From positions 1 through 64,000 of the forward strand of contig JAIRVR010000031.1 in NCBI GenBank assembly GCA_031253795.1: a stretch of 64,000 bases of DNA, read 5' to 3'. Positions 26,455 through 35,282 of the stretch are shown piece after piece. The notes under the pieces are model-generated. The model was not told the origin of the DNA, searched no databases, and was given only the letters and a program-made list of their open reading frames with translations. The translations under genes and the position numbers were made by a program. Each line of letters starts with the position of its first letter. The stretch's first letter is position 1. Source of the stretch: Burkholderiaceae bacterium. Lineage in GTDB: Bacteria; Pseudomonadota; Gammaproteobacteria; Burkholderiales; Burkholderiaceae_C.

Positions 26455-28467
26455 ATGCCCTTCATCACTCCTCTTTCCAGCGTGCTGGCCCCTCTGGCCG
26501 CCGCCGTTCTGCTGGGCGCCTGCGCGCACGGCGCCCTGCCCGCATCCGGCCAGGCCAGGCCCCAGCCCGCCAGCGCCGCCACGCAGGCGGCCCAGAGGGC
26601 CGCGCTGGACCGCCAGCCCCTGGACGATGCACAGGCACTGGCGGACGCGCAGCGCGGTCTGGTGGCATCGGCCGACAGCCTGGTCGTGCGCAATGCCGAA
26701 GGCCAGCCTTTGTGGGCCATGCAGGCCTATGGCTTTCTGGCCGCCGACCAGGCGCCGGACACCGTGCATCCTTCCTTGTGGCGCCAGGCCCAGCGCAACC
26801 GCATCAGCGGCCTGTTCCAGGTGGCCGAAGGCCTGTACCAGGTGCGCGGCCTGGATTTGTCGAACATGACCATCCTCGAAGGGGACACGGGCCTGATCGT
26901 GGTCGATCCGCTCATGTACACCGAGACCGCCCGGGCCGCCATGGACCTGTATTTCCAGCACCGGCCGCGCCGGCCGGTGCGGGCCGTCGTCTACTCCCAC
27001 AGCCATGTGGACCATTTCGGCGGCGTGCGCGGCGTGGTGCGGCAGGAGGATGTGGACGCGGGCCGCGTGCAGGTCATCGCCCCCGCCGGCTTCATGGCCG
27101 AGGCCGTGGGCGAGAACGTGATCGCCGGCCCCGCCATGGGCCGGCGCGCGCTCTACCAGTTCGGCATGCTGCTGCCGCGCGACGCCCGGGGCCAGGTGGA
27201 CGCGGGCCTTGGCAAGGCCGGCGCACCCGGCACCATGGGACTGATCCCGCCCACACGCCTGATCACGCAGGCGCGCGAACAGCTGCGCATCGATGGCGTG
27301 GACATGGAATTCGCGCTGACGCCCGGCGCCGAAGCCCCGGCCGAAATGATCATGTACTACCCCCGGTCCCGGGTGCTGAACATGGCCGAGATCGCCGTCC
27401 ACACCCAGCACAACCTGCTGCCGCTGCGCGGTGCCCAGGTGCGTGACGCCCTGGCCTGGTCCCGCCACCTGAACGACGCCCTGCACCGCTATGGCGGCCA
27501 GGCCGACATCCTCATCGCCCAGCACCACTGGCCGGTCTGGGGCCAGGTGCGGCTGCAGCGCATGCTGGCCGGCCAGCGCGACACCTACAAGTTCCTGCAC
27601 GACCAGACCGTGCGCCTGATGAACCACGGCTACGTGGGTTCGGAAATCGCGGACATGCTCCAGCTGCCCGAGTCCCTGGCGCAGCAGGGTGCCTCCCACG
27701 CCTTCTACGGCCATCTGCGGCACAACGTGCGCGCCATCTACCAGCACTACCTGGGCTACTACGAAGGCAACCCGGCCCAGCTCGAAGCCCTGCCGCCCGT
27801 GCCCGCGGCGCGCAAGACCGTGGAATACATGGGCGGCACCGAGGCCGTGCTGCGCCGCGCCCAGGCCGACTACGAACGCGGCGAATACCGCTGGGTGGCC
27901 CAGATCGCTTCGCAGCTGGTGTTCGCCGATCCGGGCCACGGCGCCGCGCGCCAGCTGGCCGCCGATGCCTACGAACAGCTGGGCTACCAGATGGAGTCGG
28001 CCACGGCGCGCAACGCCTTCCTGCAGGGCGCGGCCGAGCTGCGCCAGGGCGTGCCCCGGCTGTCACGCGCGGGCGGCGCGGCGCGCGATCTGGCCGCCAG
28101 CCTGCCGCTGGAGATGTTCTTCGACTACCTGGGTGTGCGCCTGAACGCGGACAAGGCCGCGGGCCGGCGCATCGTGGTCAACTGGGAGATCACCGACACC
28201 GGCGAGCAGCGCAGCCTGAACCTCGACAACAGCGCCCTGACCCACAGCCCCGGACTGGCCTCCGATGCCCATGCCAGCCTGCGCCTGGATCGCGCCACCT
28301 TCCAGGCCATCGCGGGCCAGGAAACCACGCTGGCCGAGGCCGCGCGCGATGGACGGCTGCGCATCGCCGGTGATGCGGGCCAGCTGGCGGCGCTGATGGC
28401 CATGTTCGACCGTTTCGACAGCGTGTTTCCCATGGTGGAGCCCCGGCCCCCGGCCGCTGCTCAGTAG
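26455..28467 (+). CDS. alkyl sulfatase (SdsA1/YjcS-like metallo-hydrolase), lipoprotein
   Basis: The 670-aa enzyme hydrolyses primary alkyl sulfates such as SDS. It has a lipoprotein signal (LLGAC, C23), a metallo-beta-lactamase domain with H182-S-H184-V-D186-H187, a helical dimerisation domain (about 400-530; EYMGGTEAVLRRAQADYERG) and a C-terminal SCP2-like lipid-binding domain (about 540-665). This is the full domain order of Pseudomonas SdsA1. AGGAGA precedes the ATG at 26455. It is divergent from a Crp-like regulator. The last 7 bp overlap ung. Lipid anchoring in the envelope fits extracellular detergent breakdown. Confidence 0.92.
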   Translation: MPFITPLSSVLAPLAAAVLLGACAHGALPASGQARPQPASAATQAAQRAALDRQPLDDAQALADAQRGLVASADSLVVRNAEGQPLWAMQAYGFLAADQAPDTVHPSLWRQAQRNRISGLFQVAEGLYQVRGLDLSNMTILEGDTGLIVVDPLMYTETARAAMDLYFQHRPRRPVRAVVYSHSHVDHFGGVRGVVRQEDVDAGRVQVIAPAGFMAEAVGENVIAGPAMGRRALYQFGMLLPRDARGQVDAGLGKAGAPGTMGLIPPTRLITQAREQLRIDGVDMEFALTPGAEAPAEMIMYYPRSRVLNMAEIAVHTQHNLLPLRGAQVRDALAWSRHLNDALHRYGGQADILIAQHHWPVWGQVRLQRMLAGQRDTYKFLHDQTVRLMNHGYVGSEIADMLQLPESLAQQGASHAFYGHLRHNVRAIYQHYLGYYEGNPAQLEALPPVPAARKTVEYMGGTEAVLRRAQADYERGEYRWVAQIASQLVFADPGHGAARQLAADAYEQLGYQMESATARNAFLQGAAELRQGVPRLSRAGGAARDLAASLPLEMFFDYLGVRLNADKAAGRRIVVNWEITDTGEQRSLNLDNSALTHSPGLASDAHASLRLDRATFQAIAGQETTLAEAARDGRLRIAGDAGQLAALMAMFDRFDSVFPMVEPRPPAAAQ

Positions 28468-29192
28468 CCGTGCTGCTGGCGGAAGTCGCGCGCCTTGCCG
28501 AAATGCCCGTTGCCGATGAAGGGCACGGGCGGGCGCAAGGCCGACAGGGGCGAGGGATGGTTGCTGGTCAGCACCAGATGGCCCCGGTCGGAGGGGATGA
28601 AGGCGCGCTTGGACTGGGCATGGCTGCCCCAGAGCATGAAGACCACGGGCCGCGGGCCCTGGGCCACGTGGCGGATCACGGCATCGGTGAGCAGCTCCCA
28701 GCCCTTGCCCGAATGGCTGGCGGCCTGGCCCTCTTCCACCGTCAGGCAGGTGTTGAGCAGCAGCACGCCGTTCCTGGCCCACTTGACCAGGCTGCCGCCC
28801 GGGTCGGGGAAGGGCGGGAAGGCAATGCCCAGGTCACGCTGCATTTCCTTGAAGATGTTCTGCAGCGAAGGCGGCAGGCGCACGCCGGGCGCCACCGAAA
28901 AGGACAGGCCCTCGGCCTGGCCCCGGCCGTGGTACGGGTCCTGGCCCAGAATGACCACGCGCACCTCCTCGGGCGGCGTCAGCTCCAGCGCGCGCAGCGG
29001 CCGCGGCGGAAAGACCACGGCGCCGGCCTCCAGGCGCTGGTGCAGGAAGGTCAGCAACTGCTGGCCTGTGGCGCCTTCGAAGAAGTCTTCGACCAGGGGC
29101 TGCCAGCCCGGCGCCACCGGCCAGTCGGAGGGATCGGCGGTCTGCAGCTGCGAGTCAGGGGAATGTGGGGAGACGGGGTCTGGGAGGGCCAT
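28461..29192 (-). CDS. ung: uracil-DNA glycosylase (family 1)
   Basis: The 243-aa DNA repair enzyme removes uracil from DNA. The catalytic water-activating D85 is in ILGQDPYHGRGQAEG, and the DNA-intercalation loop with catalytic His is HPSPLSALRPP. LLLNTCLTVEEGQA supplies the uracil-binding Asn. The start MALPDPV at 29192 gives a typical length; an upstream frame extension is unconserved. It is on the same strand as trpC/trpD/trpG, of which it is a common downstream neighbour in beta-proteobacteria, but here two surface-protein genes intervene. Confidence 0.97.
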   Translation of the reverse strand: MALPDPVSPHSPDSQLQTADPSDWPVAPGWQPLVEDFFEGATGQQLLTFLHQRLEAGAVVFPPRPLRALELTPPEEVRVVILGQDPYHGRGQAEGLSFSVAPGVRLPPSLQNIFKEMQRDLGIAFPPFPDPGGSLVKWARNGVLLLNTCLTVEEGQAASHSGKGWELLTDAVIRHVAQGPRPVVFMLWGSHAQSKRAFIPSDRGHLVLTSNHPSPLSALRPPVPFIGNGHFGKARDFRQQHGY

Positions 29193-29310
29193 GGCAAAAC
29201 GCAGGCCCGGCCCTGCGGTGCAGGGCCAGGCGTCCGGTGGAAAACAGGGCGCAGGACCGGGGCCGCCGCGCCTTCTCCCCGGCAAGCATACCGGACTTGC
29301 GCGCCCGGGA

Positions 29311-30807
29311 TCAGGGCCGCGCGCCGCGCCTGCGCCAGGCGGCCATGGCCAGCAGCATCAGACCCGATGTGCCGAACAGGCCCCAGAGGTTCCACACCGG
29401 AACCGGCAGGGCCGCGATCGCGGCCCGTGGCGACATGATGCCGCCCGGATCGACCACCACGCCATTGGCCACCAGATCGTCGTCGCCCAGGCCGCCATCC
29501 TGGATTTCCACCGTATAGGTGTTGGCCAGGGTTGGATGGGGCTTGAAACCGCCATTGAAGGCATACCAGTGCGGCGTGGTGTTGCTGGCCGTGGGCCCGT
29601 ACTTCCAGTATTGCGCGTCCGAGGGCAGGGGCTGGGGCACGGTGATGTTCAGCTTGAGCGTGGCGCCGGTCTGGCAGCCGGCCGAACGCATGTCCAGCAC
29701 ACCCAGCGGGTAGGCCTGGGGGCCCTGGGGTGGCCGTGGCAGGTTCTCCGCACGCTTCATGGTCGCCGACTGCAGCGTGCAGCCCGAGGCCGGGTTCTCG
29801 ACGGTCAGCCTGGCCACGCCACCTTGCGGCGTGGACACCGTGGCGCCCGATGCGGGCACGGTCACGGGCGTGGCCGACGAGACCGGACCCGTGCCGCTGT
29901 TGGACTGTGCCGCCACCGAGCAGTTGTAGGCCACGCCGGTGGCCAGGCCCGCCACCACCACCACCGGGGTGCTGGACGTGGCCGTCACGGCCGCGCCACC
30001 GCCCTGGGGCACGCATTGCGCCACATAGCCGGTGACCGTCTGCCCCGGAATGGAGGCCACGGTGGGTGCCGTCAGCTGCACGCTGCCGCCCTGTGCGAAG
30101 AACGCGGGGTTGCCGGGTGCGTCGAGCACGGTGGGCACCGCGCCGGACCAGATGCTCAGCGCATCGACGCCGAAGAACAGGCTCTGGCGGTTGTCCACCT
30201 CGACGATGCGCAGGCGCACCGTGCGGCCCGCATAGGACGACAGGTCGAGCTGCAGGCTCTGGTAGCCGCTGCCGCTGACGGACGGCCCACGCGTGTCCGT
30301 GGCCGGCCAGCGAAAGACGTTGGCCAGCACGCCCGCGCCCAGATCGTCCAGGGGCGCGGCCGGGTCCATGATGTCGATGCGCACCTGCTGGTTGGGCGTG
30401 ACCAGCGCATGGTCCAGCGTGGCGGGCGCCGAGGCGATGCGCGCCGCGCTTTGCACGTAGACGCGGCCGGTCAGCGTGACCGAGCCGCTGGCGGGAATGG
30501 CCACATCCTGGTACAGCACATGGCTGCCGGGACCGGGCTGGTCGCTCATCAATGCGAATGCGCCATCGGGCGGCGCGGGCACGGCAACCTTGGTCACCGC
30601 AGCCTTGCCGCCCTGCTGGGCGAAGAAGCCGCCCTGGGAGCCAGGCCGCGATGCCGACAGCCAGCCGGCAAAGCCCTGGGCACCGGCACCCGCGTTCTGT
30701 TCAAAACTGCCGTTGGTCAGCAGCTCCGCGGCCTGCGCCGTGCCCAGGCTGCCAAGCAGCCCGAACGCCAGCCCCAGGCCACGCACCAAGCCTTGTTTTC
30801 TGTGCAT
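29311..30807 (-). CDS. exported choice-of-anchor U domain protein with IPTL-CTERM-like sorting tail
   Basis: The 498-aa protein has a signal peptide (cleavage near AQAAELL), an N-terminal carbohydrate-binding-like beta domain (LLTNGSFEQN to FFGVDALSIW, about 27-235) and a fibronectin-like linker (about 250-350). A choice-of-anchor U-like domain follows (about 355-465; VEIQDGGLGDDDLVANGVVV). The C-terminus has PVPVWNLWGLFGTSG, a hydrophobic helix and a final RRRGARP, the layout of PEP/IPTL-CTERM sorting signals, with PVPVW in place of IPTL. It should be processed by an exosortase-like system and displayed at the cell surface. It starts 12 bp after the beta-helix gene and is co-transcribed with it. 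Confidence 0.8.
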   Translation of the reverse strand: MHRKQGLVRGLGLAFGLLGSLGTAQAAELLTNGSFEQNAGAGAQGFAGWLSASRPGSQGGFFAQQGGKAAVTKVAVPAPPDGAFALMSDQPGPGSHVLYQDVAIPASGSVTLTGRVYVQSAARIASAPATLDHALVTPNQQVRIDIMDPAAPLDDLGAGVLANVFRWPATDTRGPSVSGSGYQSLQLDLSSYAGRTVRLRIVEVDNRQSLFFGVDALSIWSGAVPTVLDAPGNPAFFAQGGSVQLTAPTVASIPGQTVTGYVAQCVPQGGGAAVTATSSTPVVVVAGLATGVAYNCSVAAQSNSGTGPVSSATPVTVPASGATVSTPQGGVARLTVENPASGCTLQSATMKRAENLPRPPQGPQAYPLGVLDMRSAGCQTGATLKLNITVPQPLPSDAQYWKYGPTASNTTPHWYAFNGGFKPHPTLANTYTVEIQDGGLGDDDLVANGVVVDPGGIMSPRAAIAALPVPVWNLWGLFGTSGLMLLAMAAWRRRGARP

Positions 30808-30819
30808 GGTGGCCCCGCC

Positions 30820-31533
30820 TCAGCGTTCGTAGACGGTGTCGGTGGGCGTGCCGGGCTGGGTATTGCCTTCGAGGCGATTGTTGTTGAACGAGGTGACCTT
30901 GGCACCGCTCACGGTCGTGAAGACCGTGCCATTGCCGAACACCGTCGTATTGGACACATAGGCCTGGCTGTTGGCGCCCTGGATGTTGATCGCACCCGTG
31001 TTGTTGATCAGCTGCGAGTTCTGGATGAAGACCTTGGTGGCGGCCTGGTCCCCGACCTCGACGGCGCTTTCCGTGAAGCCCTGGAGCCTGACGTTGTCCA
31101 GCACCACCTTGCCGGCCTGGACGATCTTGACGCCCACCAGACCCGTGCCTGCCCCGAAGATGTCGAGATCGCGCAGCACGACGGTATCGGTGGGCGCAAC
31201 GTTGATGATGATTCCGTTGGTGGAGCTCGCCAGCACGCTCGCGAAGGTACCGTTGCCGGCCAGGACCATGGGCTTGGTGATGGTCACTGTGCCAAGCGCG
31301 GCGGGGTCCAGCACATTGATCTGGCCATTGGGCGCCGTCTTGCTGATGGCGCCGGCAAAGGTCTTGCAGGGTGCGGTGCGGCTGCAGGGGTTGACGTCAT
31401 CGCCCACGCCCGACACCCAGGTGCGCGTGGCCTGGGCCCATGCGCCCGTGGAAACCAGCGCCGCCGAGGCGCACAGGGCGAAGGCCGCCCAGCGGGCGCC
31501 GGACAGGAAAGGGGTACGGACCGTGGGCTGCAT
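30820..31533 (-). CDS. exported right-handed parallel beta-helix protein
   Basis: The 237-aa protein has a signal peptide (cleavage near GAWAQATR), then the start RTWVSGVGDDVNPCSRTAPC typical of secreted beta-helix proteins of the pectate-lyase-like fold. Successive short strands ending in Asn/Ser (INVLDPAAL, IIINVAPTDTVVLRDLDIFG, VFIQNSQLINNTGAI, AYVSNTTVFGN) give about eight coils. A lone Cys pair near residues 47 and 53 may form a disulfide cap. No catalytic residues are evident, so it is probably a binding or structural protein. GGAGA precedes the ATG at 31533. It shares an operon with the CTERM protein. Confidence 0.8.
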   Translation of the reverse strand: MQPTVRTPFLSGARWAAFALCASAALVSTGAWAQATRTWVSGVGDDVNPCSRTAPCKTFAGAISKTAPNGQINVLDPAALGTVTITKPMVLAGNGTFASVLASSTNGIIINVAPTDTVVLRDLDIFGAGTGLVGVKIVQAGKVVLDNVRLQGFTESAVEVGDQAATKVFIQNSQLINNTGAINIQGANSQAYVSNTTVFGNGTVFTTVSGAKVTSFNNNRLEGNTQPGTPTDTVYER

Positions 31534-31634
31534 GCGTGTCTCCAGCAAGGAATGAAGTGGTGCGATAGGGCCAATTCGCCGGGTGGCGAGGATTGTCAAT
31601 AATTATTACGCCAACCAACTACATTCCGAAACAC

Positions 31635-31663
31635 TATTAACGTGCCGGATGATTTTTTTACAA
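31635..31663 (-). promoter_or_regulatory. candidate promoter of the beta-helix/CTERM operon
   Basis: On the minus strand TTGTAA (31663-31658) and TTAATA (31640-31635) are spaced by 17 bp inside a markedly AT-rich island (about 31590-31665) unlike the surrounding DNA. A start about 7 bp downstream would give a leader of roughly 95 nt. It was found by eye. Confidence 0.4.
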
Positions 31664-31691
31664 CATGCAAGACACCGGGCCCGCGCCGTAC

Positions 31692-31708
31692 CGGGGCTTG
31701 CCGCCCCG
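31692..31708 (-). terminator. hairpin after trpC
   Basis: CGGGGC (31692-31697) and GCCCCG (31703-31708) form a perfect 6-bp stem with a 5-nt loop, 2 bp beyond the trpC stop. There is no adjacent U tract, so termination may be inefficient or factor-dependent. Confidence 0.4.
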
Positions 31709-31710
31709 CT

Positions 31711-32511
31711 TCAGCTGAACAGCCTGGCCAGGGCCTCGCCCGGTTCGGGGGCGCGCATGAAGGCTTCGCCCACCAGGAAGGCATGGATGCCGGCGTCGCG
31801 CAGGGCCTGGACTTCCTCGCGGCCCGCGATGCCCGATTCCGTGACCAGCAGGCGGTCGGCCGGCACGTTCTTCTGCAGGTCCAGCGTGGTCTGGATGCTG
31901 ACCTCGAAGTTGCGCAGATTGCGGTTGTTGATGCCCACCAGCGGCGTCTTCAGGCGCAGCGCGCGATCGAGTTCGGCGCCATCGTGGACTTCGACCAGCA
32001 CGGCCATGTCCAGGCTGTGGGCGATCTGCTCCATCTCGGCCATCTGCGCATCATCCAGGCAGGCGGCGATCAGCAGCACGCAGTCGGCGCCCACGGCGCG
32101 CGATTCATAGATCTGGTAGGGATCGACCATGAAGTCCTTGCGCAGCACGGGCAGGGGGCAGCTGGCGCGCGCCTGCTTGAGGTAGTCGATGCTGCCCTGG
32201 AAGAACTGCCGGTCGGTGAGCACGGACAGGCAGGCGGCGCTGACCTTGCCATTGCCTTCGGTGTAGCTCTGGGCGATGTCGGCGGGGATGAAGTCCTCGC
32301 GGATCACGCCCTTGCTGGGGCTGGCCTTCTTGATCTCGGCGATGACGCCGGCCTGGCCGGCCGAGATCTTGGCGCGCAGCGCGCCCACGAAGTCGCGCGT
32401 GAGCACACGGCTTTCGGCGTCGCGGCGCATGTCGGCGAAGGGCATGCGCTTCTTGGCGGCCGCCACTTCCTGGACCTTCACTTCGCAGATTTTTTGCAGG
32501 ATGTCAGACAC
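31711..32511 (-). CDS. trpC: indole-3-glycerol phosphate synthase
   Basis: The 266-aa TIM-barrel enzyme closes the indole ring in tryptophan synthesis. Catalytic Lys and Glu residues lie in [13 protein letters not shown] and in [41 protein letters not shown] and LVTESGI form the phosphate- and substrate-binding loops. It is monofunctional, not fused to TrpF. It lies 41 bp downstream of trpD in the trpGDC operon, and is probably controlled by the attenuator upstream of trpG. Confidence 0.98.
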   Translation of the reverse strand: MSDILQKICEVKVQEVAAAKKRMPFADMRRDAESRVLTRDFVGALRAKISAGQAGVIAEIKKASPSKGVIREDFIPADIAQSYTEGNGKVSAACLSVLTDRQFFQGSIDYLKQARASCPLPVLRKDFMVDPYQIYESRAVGADCVLLIAACLDDAQMAEMEQIAHSLDMAVLVEVHDGAELDRALRLKTPLVGINNRNLRNFEVSIQTTLDLQKNVPADRLLVTESGIAGREEVQALRDAGIHAFLVGEAFMRAPEPGEALARLFS

Positions 32512-32552
32512 GGGGATTTCCTTGGAATGCGAAAAGGGGATGCCGGCGCCGC

Positions 32553-33587
32553 TCAGGCGGCCAGGCGGGTGCTGCAGGCCACGAGTTCGCCGAGCTTGGC
32601 CAGGGCCGCGCCGCTGTCCAGCGCGGCCTGGGCACGCGCCAGGCCATCTTCCAGGCTGGTCGCCACATTGGCGGCATACAGGGCCGCGCCCGCGTTGATG
32701 CAGACGATGTCGCGCGCCGGACCGGGCTCGCCCTGGAGCACGGCCATCAGCATGGCCTTGGACTCGGCGGGGTTCTCGACCTTGAAGGCGCGCGTGCCCA
32801 CCATGCGCAGACCGAAGTCCTCGGGGTGGATTTCGTATTCGCGCACGACACCGTCCTTGAGCTCGCCCACCAGGGTACCGGCGCCCAGGCTGATCTCGTC
32901 CAGGCCGTCGCGGCCATAGACCACCAGGGCATGTTCGGCGCCCAGGCGCTGAAGAGCGCGCACCTGGATGCCGACCAGGTCCTCGTGGAACACGCCCATG
33001 AGGATGTTGGGCGCACCGGCCGGATTGGTCAGCGGACCCAGGATGTTGAAGATGGTGCGCACGCCCAGCTCCTTGCGCACGGGCGCCACGTTCTTCATGG
33101 CGGGGTGGTGGTTGGGCGCGAACATGAAGCCGATGCCGACCTCGGCGATGCAGCGCGCGATCTGCTCGGGGCTGAGGTGGATGTTGACGCCCAGGGCCTC
33201 CATGGCATCGGCGCTGCCGCTCTTGCTGCTGACGCTGCGCCCGCCATGCTTGCTGACCTTGCCACCCGCTGCCGCGATGACGAAGGTCGAGCAGGTGGAG
33301 ATGTTGAAGGTGTTGGCGCCGTCGCCGCCGGTGCCCACGATATCCACCAGGTGGCGCTTGTCATCCACATGGACCTTGTTGGAGAACTCGCGCATGACTT
33401 CGGCCGCAGCCGCGATCTCGCCGATGGTTTCCTTCTTCACGCGCAGGCCGGTGACGATGGCCGCCGTCATCACGGGCGACAGCTCGCCGCGCATGATCAG
33501 GCGCATCAGGTGCAGCATTTCGTCGTGGAAGATTTCGCGGTGCTCGATGGTGCGCTGCAGCGCTTCCTGGGGGGTGATCTGGGTCAT
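32553..33587 (-). CDS. trpD: anthranilate phosphoribosyltransferase
   Basis: The 344-aa enzyme joins anthranilate to PRPP. The PRPP-binding [14 protein letters not shown] and [20 protein letters not shown] segments are intact, as are the anthranilate-site residues in [13 protein letters not shown]. The N-terminal helical domain starts [13 protein letters not shown]. It is not fused to trpG. It lies 16 bp after trpG and 41 bp before trpC in a tight operon. Confidence 0.98.
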   Translation of the reverse strand: MTQITPQEALQRTIEHREIFHDEMLHLMRLIMRGELSPVMTAAIVTGLRVKKETIGEIAAAAEVMREFSNKVHVDDKRHLVDIVGTGGDGANTFNISTCSTFVIAAAGGKVSKHGGRSVSSKSGSADAMEALGVNIHLSPEQIARCIAEVGIGFMFAPNHHPAMKNVAPVRKELGVRTIFNILGPLTNPAGAPNILMGVFHEDLVGIQVRALQRLGAEHALVVYGRDGLDEISLGAGTLVGELKDGVVREYEIHPEDFGLRMVGTRAFKVENPAESKAMLMAVLQGEPGPARDIVCINAGAALYAANVATSLEDGLARAQAALDSGAALAKLGELVACSTRLAA

Positions 33588-33603
33588 TGCGGTATCTCTC
33601 GGT

Positions 33604-34188
33604 TCAGGCCTTCTGGTCCAGGAAGTTCTTCAGCATGGCATGGCCATGCTCGGTCAGGATGCTTTCCGGGTGGAACTGCACGCCTTCGATGGCCAGGCTG
33701 GTGTGGCGCACGCCCTGGATCTCGCCATCCTCGCTCGTGGCCGTGACTTCCAGGCAATCGGGCAGGGTGGCGCGGTCTATGGCCAGGGAGTGGTAGCGGT
33801 TGACCGTGAACTGCTGCGGCAGATCGGCGAACACGCCCTTGCGGTCGGTGGTGATGACGCTGGTCTTGCCGTGCATTTGCTGGCCCGCGCGCACGATGTC
33901 GCCGCCGAAGGCCGCGCCAATGCTCTGGTGGCCCAGGCACACACCGAGGATGGGCAGCTGGCCCGCGAAATGCTTGATGGCGGCCACCGAGATGCCTGCC
34001 TCGGCCGGCGAGCAGGGACCGGGGGAGATCACCAGGCGGTCGATCTTTTCGCGCGCCACCAGGGCCTTCACCTCGTCGAGCGTGGCCTCGTCATTGCGCA
34101 CCACGGTGACCTCGGCACCCAGCTCGCCGAAGTACTGGACGATGTTGTAGGTGAAGCTGTCGTAGTTGTCGATCATGAGGAGCTTCAT
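33604..34188 (-). CDS. trpG: anthranilate synthase glutamine amidotransferase component
   Basis: The 194-aa class I amidotransferase supplies ammonia to TrpE for anthranilate synthesis. The catalytic triad is in [12 protein letters not shown] (Cys) and [10 protein letters not shown] (His, Glu); [13 protein letters not shown] at the N-terminus is the TrpG/PabA hallmark. It may also serve PabB. ATG at 34188 follows AAGGAG at ideal spacing. Its partner TrpE is encoded about 19 kb away (53600-55099) on the same strand, and trpG heads its own operon behind a leader peptide and terminator. Confidence 0.97.
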   Translation of the reverse strand: MKLLMIDNYDSFTYNIVQYFGELGAEVTVVRNDEATLDEVKALVAREKIDRLVISPGPCSPAEAGISVAAIKHFAGQLPILGVCLGHQSIGAAFGGDIVRAGQQMHGKTSVITTDRKGVFADLPQQFTVNRYHSLAIDRATLPDCLEVTATSEDGEIQGVRHTSLAIEGVQFHPESILTEHGHAMLKNFLDQKA

Positions 34189-34210
34189 CGAGCCGACTCC
34201 TTGTGTGCAG

Positions 34211-34240
34211 AAAAAACGGGCATGGCAGGCCGGGCCCCGT
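34211..34240 (-). terminator. trp attenuator terminator
   Basis: On the minus strand ACGGG (34240-34236) pairs with CCCGT (34220-34216) around a GC-rich 15-nt loop that can fold further. It is followed by a run of six U (plus-strand A run 34211-34216), then the trpG Shine-Dalgarno. It lies about 210 nt after the leader peptide stop and 22 nt before trpG. Confidence 0.6.
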
Positions 34241-34448
34241 CACATCCGGGCCGTGCGGGCATGGCGCGCAGGCCTGGCCCGACCCGGCCCGTGCGGCGGG
34301 CGGAACTGCTGTGTGAGGGAAAGGGGGTGAGGTGCATCGGCCATTCTCCGTGGGTGGGAGCCGCCGTGCCGGTTGAGCCATCTGTCCTGACCTTGTCCAC
34401 CGGTACGGCGACAAGGTGCGGTTCGAGACCGCAGCAACATGCCGCTTC

Positions 34449-34499
34449 CTATTGGAAGCGCCACCACTTTGCTGCGAATGTTTCGAGAACCAAGGTCAT
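34449..34499 (-). CDS. trpL: trp operon leader peptide
   Basis: Reading leftward from the ATG at 34499, the ORF encodes MTLVLETFAAKWWRFQ and stops with TAG. The tandem Trp codons (W12, W13) near the end are the diagnostic feature of trp leader peptides: ribosome stalling there at low charged tRNA-Trp should prevent the downstream terminator from forming. A hairpin starts just after the Trp codons. There is no clear Shine-Dalgarno upstream, which weakens the case slightly. The position, 260 nt before trpG and upstream of a U-rich terminator, supports the call. It is too short for ordinary gene callers. Confidence 0.75.
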   Translation of the reverse strand: MTLVLETFAAKWWRFQ

Positions 34500-34639
34500 G
34501 AGGGTCTGGGAGCCAAGGGGTTTGTCAGCCACGCGCCCACGGGGGCCGGCGTTGCTGCTGGATTGCGAGTTTACACGCTGGCCGCGCGCTTGCCTATTTT
34601 TTGCGCCAAGACCATGTGGCGCGGGCGCCCCGCAAGGCC

Positions 34640-35266
34640 CTAGCGCAGAAAGTCGGGCTGCTCGAACTTCTGCCGCAGAAAGCGGCCGTTGGCCAGCAGG
34701 GCCTGGGCATCGCTGGCCGCGAGCTGGGCCACGACCTGCTGCATGCGCGCGTTCAGCAGGGCCAGTTGCTCGGTCAGCAGCTGCTTGGGCGTCTTGCCGT
34801 CCTGCACGGGCTGGCTGACGCGGAACAGCGGCGGCAGCGCCGCGTAATGCGCCAGCGTGGCCGGCAGGTAGTCGAAAACGGTTTCGCGCACCGTGTACAG
34901 GCCCTCGTCGAAACCGGGGCCGGGCTGGGCCAGCGAGGGCAGCACTTCGTGCACGGCGCTGCGCACGCCGTCCATGTGGCGCTGCATCTCGGCCGACAGC
35001 AGGGGCCGGGCACGGGCGACCAGGTCATCGATGTGCGCGCCGATGTCCTCGGCGCTCCAGTGCTGCTGCAGGGCGCGTTCGAAGCCGGCGCCCGCGGGGC
35101 TGAAGGCCCGGCCCAGCAGATGGCCCGCGCCATACAGGCCCAGGGTGATCCAGCCCCATCCCGCGCCGATCACGCCGGCAAACAGCAGCACCGGTCCCAG
35201 CAGGGCCAGGGCCAGGCCGGCCAGATGCCCATTGCCATAGAGGAAAAGCTGCAGACGGCGCGTCAT
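34640..35266 (-). CDS. XpaC-like membrane protein
   Basis: The 208-aa protein has two adjacent transmembrane helices near the N-terminus (about residues 15-55) and a long helical cytosolic part. The region VRETVFDYLPATLAHYAALP followed by a heptad-rich LTEQLALLNARMQQVVAQLA resembles XpaC-family proteins, known from the Bacillus xpaC-yaaN pair where yaaN encodes a TelA homologue. A TelA gene is indeed two genes upstream here. The start MTRRLQLFLYG at 35266 fits; it follows the vWA gene by 16 bp. XpaC function is not established. Similarity was recognised by pattern, not by search. Confidence 0.65.
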   Translation of the reverse strand: MTRRLQLFLYGNGHLAGLALALLGPVLLFAGVIGAGWGWITLGLYGAGHLLGRAFSPAGAGFERALQQHWSAEDIGAHIDDLVARARPLLSAEMQRHMDGVRSAVHEVLPSLAQPGPGFDEGLYTVRETVFDYLPATLAHYAALPPLFRVSQPVQDGKTPKQLLTEQLALLNARMQQVVAQLAASDAQALLANGRFLRQKFEQPDFLR

Positions 35267-35282
35267 GGCTTGCCAGGGGTGC

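Larger units (their letters stand above)
34189..34639 (-). promoter_or_regulatory. trpGDC leader region (attenuator)
   Basis: This 451-bp region between trpG and the XpaC-like gene contains no full gene but has the parts of a transcription attenuator. From right to left these are a 16-codon ORF with two adjacent Trp codons (34449-34499), a 7-bp hairpin CGCTTCC/GGAAGCG overlapping its last codons, and a stem ACCTTGTC/GACAAGGT (34390-34417). A terminator with six U (34211-34240) then precedes the trpG ribosome site. CCCGGCC in the terminator region can pair with an upstream GGCCGGG, a possible antiterminator. The promoter is not clear; TAAACT near 34568-34573 is a weak -10 candidate. Confidence 0.7.

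Noticed and set aside
28495-31602. A 1035-codon open frame on the plus strand
   Set aside because: It is antisense to ung and the two surface-protein genes, has Arg/Gly/His-rich random composition, and no family match. Long shadow frames are expected in very GC-rich DNA.
34600-34621. GCGCCA/TGGCGC hairpin next to an A/T run as terminator of the XpaC-like gene
   Set aside because: In the direction of transcription the hairpin is followed by A residues, not U, so it does not fit an intrinsic terminator.
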